NCBI GenBank assembly: GCA_023091665.1
Contig: JALJCQ010000015.1
Span: forward strand, 1,426,001 to 1,490,000
Origin: Pythium myriotylum
Taxonomy: Eukaryota; Oomycota; Peronosporomycetes; Pythiales; Pythiaceae
DNA: 64,000 nucleotides
Reading direction: 5' to 3'
In this document: in pieces, positions 58,584 to 64,000 of the stretch
Layout: every line of letters starts with the position of its first letter
Position numbering within the stretch: position 1 is the first letter of the stretch
Program-made: the position numbers and the translations under genes
The notes under the pieces: model-generated
Databases searched by the model: none
Seen by the model: only the letters and a program-made list of their open reading frames with translations
Told to the model about the DNA's origin: nothing

Positions 58584-60113
58584 TTAGTCGGTCTTCAGTG
58601 AGCCAATTGCCCCATAAAACTCCCAGAAATCGTCGTCCAACAACTCGATATTCTCTGCCTCCTCCATGAGCCCACCGGCAAGTTGGCAAAAGAGGTTGTC
58701 TTCAACGACATAGTCGATGTGATCCCGGTGGCGTACTGCCAGGTGACCACACCCCGGTCGGTGAGGATCATGTGGAGCGCACTTAGTGCCATTAGGCGAT
58801 ATGGGCTGCTTGGGCTTTGCGCACGTACCAGAACCACCGCTGCAATCGCCTGAGAGGCTTTTGACGTTGTCGAGGCACACGAGGTGGTTCTTGACCACAA
58901 AATCTCGATGGTTTCCGTGCTGGATGGCTAGATGACCGCACGAAGTGTGGGCCGCGTAGTCGTGGAGTTTGGCTGTGGCCACAACTGGACATGGTGGATT
59001 GAGCGACGACGACGAAAGCTGGAGGGCAATGGCATGCGTCGGAGAAAGCGAAAGCGGGGGGATGCCAGTCGACAGAGATGGAACTGAAGCACCTTGACTA
59101 GGCGAGCGAAACTTCATTTCGAGATTGCTGCGACCTTGAGATTGGTCGCTTCCGTTGCTGTTGCTGTGGCTATCGACAGTAGCAGGGGTCTTGAAGTCGG
59201 CAGAGTTACGCGAAAGCTTTCCCACCGCCTTGAGCTGGTTAGTGAACATGCCAGGAGGTTCCGTGGCAAACTGCTCGGTAATGGTGTGCAAGTGCTCCGG
59301 GCAGCATGGGATCCCAGGCTGGGCTGAGGCTCCGAGCAATGCATCCCACTCCTCCATTGAGAAACAGTCAGGAGTGATATGCACATGGTCCTCTGTGCAG
59401 GTGAGCTCGAAGTGGAATTCTTTCCCAGGGCCGTCGGTGTGATCGGTTGGAGAGATCGGTGGAGCTCGAGGTCCTTGCGGGTTGACCGACACGGAGTCGG
59501 CGGCTGGGTGTTCTGTTGCGACTGCTCGACGAGGGAAGAGGGATGGTGGAGACGGCTTCTCGTCCGTGTCTCCTCCGTCCTCCTCGTCCTGGGTCGACTC
59601 ATCCAGCTCACCATTCGATTTCGTTGACGTGCTGGGGCTCACTACGAGCCGGCGCTTCATCGTCGACTTCTTGTCGCTGGCTTTGGCGCCGTCGTGGGAG
59701 CGCTCGTGCTTGTGGAGATCAAAGCGCCGCGCAAAGCGTCGTCCGCAACCGGGGAACTCGCAGGCGAAGGGCTTGCTGCCGCTATGAGTGCGCTCGTGGC
59801 TGAGCAAGTCGGATCGGCGGGCGAAGCGCTTGCCGCAGCCGCTGTGCTTGCACTCGTACGGCTTCTCGCCCGTGTGGACGCGCAGATGGACCTCCATGTC
59901 GGCCTTGCGCAGGAACGAGCGGCCGCAGTACTCGCAGCGGAACTGCTTGTCGCCGTTGTGGATGTTCTGGTGGCGCTTGAGGTTGCCCTTGAGCTGGAAC
60001 TGGCGCCCGCAGCCGGGGAAGCGGCAGAGGAAGACGGTGGCCTTGGCGCCCGCGGCCGCGTCCATCTCCACGGGCAGCAGGTCCGCCGCGGGGTCCCAGC
60101 GCGGCGCGCTCAT
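58584..60113 (-). CDS. C2H2 zinc-finger factor with CGHxxxxHxxH repeats
   Basis: This is a 509-residue single-exon protein. Four consecutive C2H2 fingers occupy about 28-143 (FLCRFPGCGRQFQLKG..., FRCEYCGRSFLRK..., YECKHSGCGKRFARR..., FACEFPGCGRRFARR...) with TGEKPY-type linkers, so sequence-specific DNA binding is expected. A Ser/Pro-rich acidic middle could be an activation region. The C-terminus has two copies of a Cys/His unit, CGHLAIQHGNHRDFVV...LVC and CGHLAVRHRDHIDYVV...LFC, plus CTEDHVHITPDC and CCPEHLHTI. These look like extra metal sites, so a zinc- or metal-sensing regulator is a reasonable hypothesis. Its stop is 82 bp from that of the protease-GPCR gene. Confidence 0.82.
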   Translation of the reverse strand: MSAPRWDPAADLLPVEMDAAAGAKATVFLCRFPGCGRQFQLKGNLKRHQNIHNGDKQFRCEYCGRSFLRKADMEVHLRVHTGEKPYECKHSGCGKRFARRSDLLSHERTHSGSKPFACEFPGCGRRFARRFDLHKHERSHDGAKASDKKSTMKRRLVVSPSTSTKSNGELDESTQDEEDGGDTDEKPSPPSLFPRRAVATEHPAADSVSVNPQGPRAPPISPTDHTDGPGKEFHFELTCTEDHVHITPDCFSMEEWDALLGASAQPGIPCCPEHLHTITEQFATEPPGMFTNQLKAVGKLSRNSADFKTPATVDSHSNSNGSDQSQGRSNLEMKFRSPSQGASVPSLSTGIPPLSLSPTHAIALQLSSSSLNPPCPVVATAKLHDYAAHTSCGHLAIQHGNHRDFVVKNHLVCLDNVKSLSGDCSGGSGTCAKPKQPISPNGTKCAPHDPHRPGCGHLAVRHRDHIDYVVEDNLFCQLAGGLMEEAENIELLDDDFWEFYGAIGSLKTD

Positions 60114-60271
60114 GGAGAAGGGCGAGAGCTGCTGAGTGGACGTCTCGCCGCTGGGGGCGACACGCGAGCAGAGCGGCCGCCGTCGGATAAATCCGCGACA
60201 GTCTCATCTACCTGGACAGGCTGCTGCCACCGACTGCGCATTCTCAAAAGTCTCCATCGGGGATTCTAAAC

Positions 60272-60384
60272 ATTCAGGGAAAGTCACAATCCTCCCATTC
60301 TCTCTCTTTTGTGACTTTTGAAATTCAGGAAACCGTATCCTCCTCAAATCTTATTTGTTTTGGTAGATTCTCAAAATTCAGGAA
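60272..60384. repeat. Three ATTCAGG repeats about 52 bp apart
   Basis: attcagg followed by gaaa or aaa occurs at 60272, 60323 and 60376, with similar flanks (gtcac/ccac, cctcc). They probably derive from an imperfect 52-bp tandem repeat. They lie between the zinc-finger start and the M13 stop and have no assigned role. Confidence 0.4.
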
Positions 60385-60404
60385 AGCCACGCGACTAGTC
60401 CAAT

Positions 60405-62468
60405 CTACCAGAGCTTGCACTTGGCCTCGGGGTTCATGGGGCTGCCGCGCTTGCACTGGAAGACGCGCGTGAAGTCGTCGCTGTTCATGGCCACGCCGTT
60501 GACGCGGAACTTGGACGGCGCGTGCGCGTCGCTCGCGATCAGCTGCTGCAGGTACCCGTCGCGCGCCTTGTTGCACCAGACCTGGCCGAACGACACGAAG
60601 AAGAGCTTCTCGGCCTCGTCGGCCGTCACGCCGTGGGCGTCGAACGCCGCGCCGCTCTTGACGTACTCGTGGTACGCGTCGAACGCGAGGCTTACGCCGC
60701 CGTTGTCGGCGATGTTCTCGCCGATCGTCGTGTTGCCGTTCACGTTGCCCACGGGCGCCCCGCTGTCGCCGTACGCGACGAAGTTGCTGTACTGGGTCTT
60801 CATGCACTGCGCCTTCTCCTCGAACTTCTTAGCCGTCTCGGGCGTCCACCACTCGCGCTGGTTGCCGTCGCCATCGTAGTTGCGGCCGTTGTTGTCGAAC
60901 CCGTGGGTCAACTCGTGCCCGATCACCGCGCCGACTGCGCCGAAGTTCTGCACCGGGTGCACGCCTCCGCTGTAGAACGGCGGCTGCAGAATGGCGGCTG
61001 GGAAGACCATCTTGTTCTGCGAGGGCGTGTAGTATGCGTTGACGGTGGCCGCCGACATCGACCACTCGGATCGGTCCACGGGCTTGGCGATCTTCTTAAG
61101 CGCGAGGTTGAACTTATCCGTGTTAATCGCCACGACGTTGCTGAAGTAGTCGTCGCGCTTGAGCACGAACGGGTAGCTCTTCTTGGCCGTACTCTGGCCG
61201 ATCAGATTGGCTACTTTCTGGAGCTTCTCCTTCGCCTGCGCGCGCGTGGCGTCATCGAGCCAGTCGAGCTTGGCGATGTGCTGGCCCATAGCCCCTTCAA
61301 TTGCATCCACCATCTTTTGCACGTTCTCGGTACGCTGCACATCGAACATCTTGAGGAAGTAATATTTCCCAATCAAGTCAGGGAGCAGAGACGTCTCGGC
61401 GCTCGTGCATACGCGAAGTCGCGGAGACCGCGCAGTGAGCCCGTTGAGCTTCTTGCTATAGAGCTCAAACCGAGCCTGCACGAAGGGCTCGCCCAAGTAC
61501 GACGCGTAATAGTTGACGTACAGGAACGCGACGTAGAGGCGAAGGTCCTTAATATCCGTATCCGCGATGAGCTGCTCCGCTTTGTCAAAGTATCCAAGCG
61601 AGTTGAACACAATCTTGGAACTCGAGGTTAGGGCCGAACGCTCGAGCAGCCGCAGGGCGTCACCCTGGACACCAAAGGTAAGTGGATACTTAGCCACAGC
61701 CTCGCTGTACTTGAGTGGGTTGTACGATTTGATGGGGTCGCGGTTCTCTGCAGTGGTGGGGGTGATTGCCGCGACTTTCTTCTCGAGTGCAGACACAACT
61801 TTCTCGGCGTAGGCCACGTCGCCAGACTTGCCACCTTGTTGTTGCTGGCCGTTCGTGCTCGCACCTGTGGTGTCAACTCCCGCAAGAGTGAGGATCGTCG
61901 TGATGTACTTGCGGTATTCGGCCTCGACGCCACTGTACGTCGCGTTGTTGAGATAGTACGAGGCTGCCGGCAGGGCGAGCACGCCGTTGCTGGCGTAGAG
62001 GATATTGGTAGTCGCGTCGCGCGCGTCAGCGCCAACGCCAATACCGGCGAGAATGCTGGGACCAATCGAGCCGATGTCAGCAGCGACACGCATGAGGTCC
62101 TTCTTTGTTGGCGCCGACGCGATCTTGCTGAGTACAGGCTGGAGAGGCTTGTTGCCCATGGCCGTGAGTGTATCAAGCGCGACGCACGAGTCCCAAAGCT
62201 CGCCGACGAGAGGCCAATCTTGCTTGATGATGTCTTGGATCACGACGTCATTGCGGTCGCTGATAGAGTTGAACGAGTACGAGTACGTTTGGCGGTCGCT
62301 CGGCAGCGTATACTTCTTCAGCCAGTTGCCGCAGGTGTACTGGTAGAAATCATCGCAAGGGTCGGCAGTGGTGTCGAGCAACTCGGCGACGTCGGCTGGG
62401 AAAGCGGCGCGGGTCTGGGATGCGAATAGCGCGGCGGCTGCGATCGAAGAACTCACGAAAACCTTCAT
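60405..62468 (-). CDS. Secreted M13 (neprilysin-type) zinc metallopeptidase, copy 1
   Basis: This is a 687-residue single-exon protein with an N-terminal signal peptide (MKVFVSSSIAAAALFASQTRA) and no later anchor, so it is secreted, unlike most animal neprilysins. The mature start DPCDDFYQYTCGNWL is the classic M13 N-terminal motif. The zinc site HELTH has H518, E519 and H522. The third ligand is E584 in ENIADNGG, with D588 in the catalytic network. The substrate-binding NAYYTP and the C-terminal CKLW ending, with its disulfide cysteine, are present. M13 peptidases cleave small peptides on the amino side of hydrophobic residues. The domain is complete and intact. The open frame upstream is leader. 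Confidence 0.93.
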   Translation of the reverse strand: MKVFVSSSIAAAALFASQTRAAFPADVAELLDTTADPCDDFYQYTCGNWLKKYTLPSDRQTYSYSFNSISDRNDVVIQDIIKQDWPLVGELWDSCVALDTLTAMGNKPLQPVLSKIASAPTKKDLMRVAADIGSIGPSILAGIGVGADARDATTNILYASNGVLALPAASYYLNNATYSGVEAEYRKYITTILTLAGVDTTGASTNGQQQQGGKSGDVAYAEKVVSALEKKVAAITPTTAENRDPIKSYNPLKYSEAVAKYPLTFGVQGDALRLLERSALTSSSKIVFNSLGYFDKAEQLIADTDIKDLRLYVAFLYVNYYASYLGEPFVQARFELYSKKLNGLTARSPRLRVCTSAETSLLPDLIGKYYFLKMFDVQRTENVQKMVDAIEGAMGQHIAKLDWLDDATRAQAKEKLQKVANLIGQSTAKKSYPFVLKRDDYFSNVVAINTDKFNLALKKIAKPVDRSEWSMSAATVNAYYTPSQNKMVFPAAILQPPFYSGGVHPVQNFGAVGAVIGHELTHGFDNNGRNYDGDGNQREWWTPETAKKFEEKAQCMKTQYSNFVAYGDSGAPVGNVNGNTTIGENIADNGGVSLAFDAYHEYVKSGAAFDAHGVTADEAEKLFFVSFGQVWCNKARDGYLQQLIASDAHAPSKFRVNGVAMNSDDFTRVFQCKRGSPMNPEAKCKLW

Positions 62469-62491
62469 GCTTTGGCTTGCGGGCTTCAAGG

Positions 62492-62507
62492 GAAGTTTGC
62501 GAATGGC
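62492..62507 (-). promoter_or_regulatory. INR/FPR core promoter of M13 copy 1
   Basis: On the minus strand this reads GGCCATTCGCAAACTT, close to GCTCATTYBNCAWTTT, 24-39 bp upstream of the ATG at 62468. It supports that start over the upstream extension of the frame. Confidence 0.6.
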
Positions 62508-63414
62508 CCCTGCGAGTCCCTCGGTTGGTACCTTTCCCATATCACAGGGCGCGGTTGAAGGACGGAAGCAGCACGCTGTGGCATCAACAGCCACACTCTG
62601 ACCTTAGTGGCACTTTCGCAAGACGGTCCGTCCGATCTTTGTCGGTTCGCCTCAACGACCGAGGACACTGAGGACCAGACAGCACACTCCACAAAATTAT
62701 CTGGTGGAATGTGCTACTGTAATCTTGGAGCTTGACCACTTGAGCAAGTGGATGGAAGAACCCATTACGTCGCCTAAAATAGTTGAACGTGCAGAAACAG
62801 AGAATATCGAATGAGAAGAATGGTGGAAATCGCATCCTCACTCAAATGGCCAGCGTCAAATCGATCAACAGTCACGGAGCCGCAGTGAGCGATGCTATTA
62901 AAATAGCAACGCTCACTCCTGCTCCGCCTCGCTCGTTACGAACTGTCGCGAGTTTGGAGGAGTGGCCAAGTCGTCCATTTTTGTCGTCCATTTTATCGGT
63001 TTTCTTCTCTCTGATGACCTCCCAAATGTGCATAGAAACGCCATCTCAATCAAGCGGAACAGCAGCTGGTGAAGTCGTCAGAGACCGACTCAGATTGGAC
63101 GTCAACGCGTGGGCTGCTGACTGACTCACTGTCACGCCGTGTGAAACCGTGCAGTCCACGCTTTGACAGTCGGTGAGTATGTACACAGTCGAAGCGTGAA
63201 CTGAATGAAGCCTGAGGGCGCATCTGGTCGGAGGCTCCCGCATCCACGCGGCTACGAGTTGTTTCCAACTCCGTGCACAGTCCAATATCACCACTAAGAT
63301 AACACCAGTTTGATGTGATTGGGAGTTGACTCCAAAATTTCCCATTGGTTTAGTGAACACTACAGCATATACGAGCGCAGAGGCGGGTCCCTACTCGTTC
63401 TGACTTGAAAGGAT
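62508..63414. other. Spacer between the two M13 genes
   Basis: About 900 bp, promoter-bearing for copy 1 and 3-prime region of copy 2. Small frames on both strands show no domain. No RNA gene or repeat is recognised. Confidence 0.4.
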
Positions 63415-64000
63415 TTACCAGAGCTGGCACTTCTTCTCCGGGTTCATCGGAGTGCCCTTCTTGCAACTGAAGGCGTCCTCGAAGTGCAGGCTGTTCATGA
63501 CGACGCCCTTGGCACGCCACTCACCAGGCGAGTGCGGGTCGGTCTTGATCTGGTTAATGATAGCAGCGTCGCGGTCGAGGCCGCACCACGTCTGCGCGAA
63601 AGCCAAGAAGAGCGTCTGGTTCGCTTCCTTCTCCGTGAGGCCACCACGGTTGACGAACTGCGGCGTCTTGGCGAACTCATGGTAAGCATCCCACGAGAGG
63701 CTGAAGCCGCCGTTGTCGGCGATGTTCTCACCGATCGTGGTAACACCGTTCATCTTGGTAAGGGGCTTGCCGTTCTCGCCCGTGACGACGAAAGACGAGT
63801 ACTGGTCCTGCATGCACTTGGCGCGCTTGTCGAACTCGGCAGTCGTGTTCGCCGTCCACCACGTGCGCTTGGTGCCATCGCCATCGTAGCGGCGGCCGCT
63901 CGTGTCGAAGCCGTGCGTAAGCTCGTGACCAAAGACGGCACCGATCGAGCCGAAGTTCTGAGCGGGGTGGCCAGTGCCGGAGAAGAAGGGCTCCTGAAGA
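63415..64000 (-). CDS. M13 zinc metallopeptidase, copy 2 (5-prime part beyond the window)
   Basis: Only the C-terminal ~194 residues are present; the frame is open to the window edge. It begins LQEPFFSGTGHPAQNFGSIG, then GHELTHGFDTSGRRYDG (HExxH), ENIADNGGFSLSWDAY (third zinc ligand) and a CKKGTPMNPEKKCQLW end. All zinc ligands are intact. It is a tandem relative of copy 1 with many substitutions, so the duplication is not recent. Confidence 0.92.
   Translation of the reverse strand, partial: LQEPFFSGTGHPAQNFGSIGAVFGHELTHGFDTSGRRYDGDGTKRTWWTANTTAEFDKRAKCMQDQYSSFVVTGENGKPLTKMNGVTTIGENIADNGGFSLSWDAYHEFAKTPQFVNRGGLTEKEANQTLFLAFAQTWCGLDRDAAIINQIKTDPHSPGEWRAKGVVMNSLHFEDAFSCKKGTPMNPEKKCQLW

Noticed and set aside
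60522..61631. A 369-codon plus-strand frame
   Set aside because: It is antisense to the M13 peptidase, whose motifs are unambiguous; its Val/Arg/Leu-rich composition is typical of a shadow of a GC-rich gene.
1..64000. tRNA, rRNA, CRISPR arrays, bacterial operons
   Set aside because: None recognised on reading both strands; the gene style is eukaryotic throughout.

Overview
The window is nuclear DNA of an oomycete (Phytophthora/Pythium-type stramenopile); the genus cannot be fixed from the sequence. The evidence is an aspartic protease fused to a seven-helix receptor, a MAP kinase with an N-terminal PH domain, an oomycete-type C2-H2 zinc-finger gene, very short GT-AG introns (56-87 nt where I could place them), tightly packed genes, Phytophthora-like INR/FPR core promoters (GCTCATTYBNCAWTTT) and a Crypton tyrosine-recombinase relic. 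No tRNA, rRNA, CRISPR or bacterial operon signal was seen.

Layout. 1-2.2 kb is a graveyard of retroelement pieces: two inverted ~345 bp arms, two dead RNase H domains and a zinc-knuckle relic. 2.4-24.9 kb is framed by two paralogous full-size ABCA transporters on opposite strands. Between them lie four plus-strand genes: an oomycete zinc-finger protein, an armadillo-repeat protein, a mid-SUN-type membrane protein and a long coiled-coil protein. 26.1-33.7 kb holds a FLYWCH-like basic protein, two tandem GT71-like glycosyltransferases and the PH-MAPK. 34.0-39.9 kb carries two members of a secreted six-cysteine family on either side of a gene-poor stretch with the Crypton relic. 40.5-60.1 kb is dense: a DUF924-TilS fusion, RPB5, a cytidine deaminase-SAM-EF-hand-Tudor protein, UXT prefoldin, a CH-like coiled-coil protein, a CSDE1/UNR-like multi-cold-shock protein, the protease-GPCR and a C2H2 zinc-finger factor. 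60.4-64.0 kb has two tandem M13 metallopeptidases; the second runs off the window.

How the genes relate. Most are independent housekeeping or signalling genes, not a pathway. The links I can support are duplications (ABCA pair, GT71 pair, secreted-family pair, M13 pair), divergent pairs on short shared promoters (CDA-SAM/UXT 88 bp, CSDE1/protease-GPCR 264 bp) and convergent pairs with 56-143 bp between stops. Several proteins are surface or secretory: ABCA, GT71, secreted family, protease-GPCR, M13. Splice sites were placed by eye from GT/AG signals, reading-phase agreement and protein continuity. Where the first in-frame ATG lies inside the open frame, I used that ATG and not a TTG or GTG.
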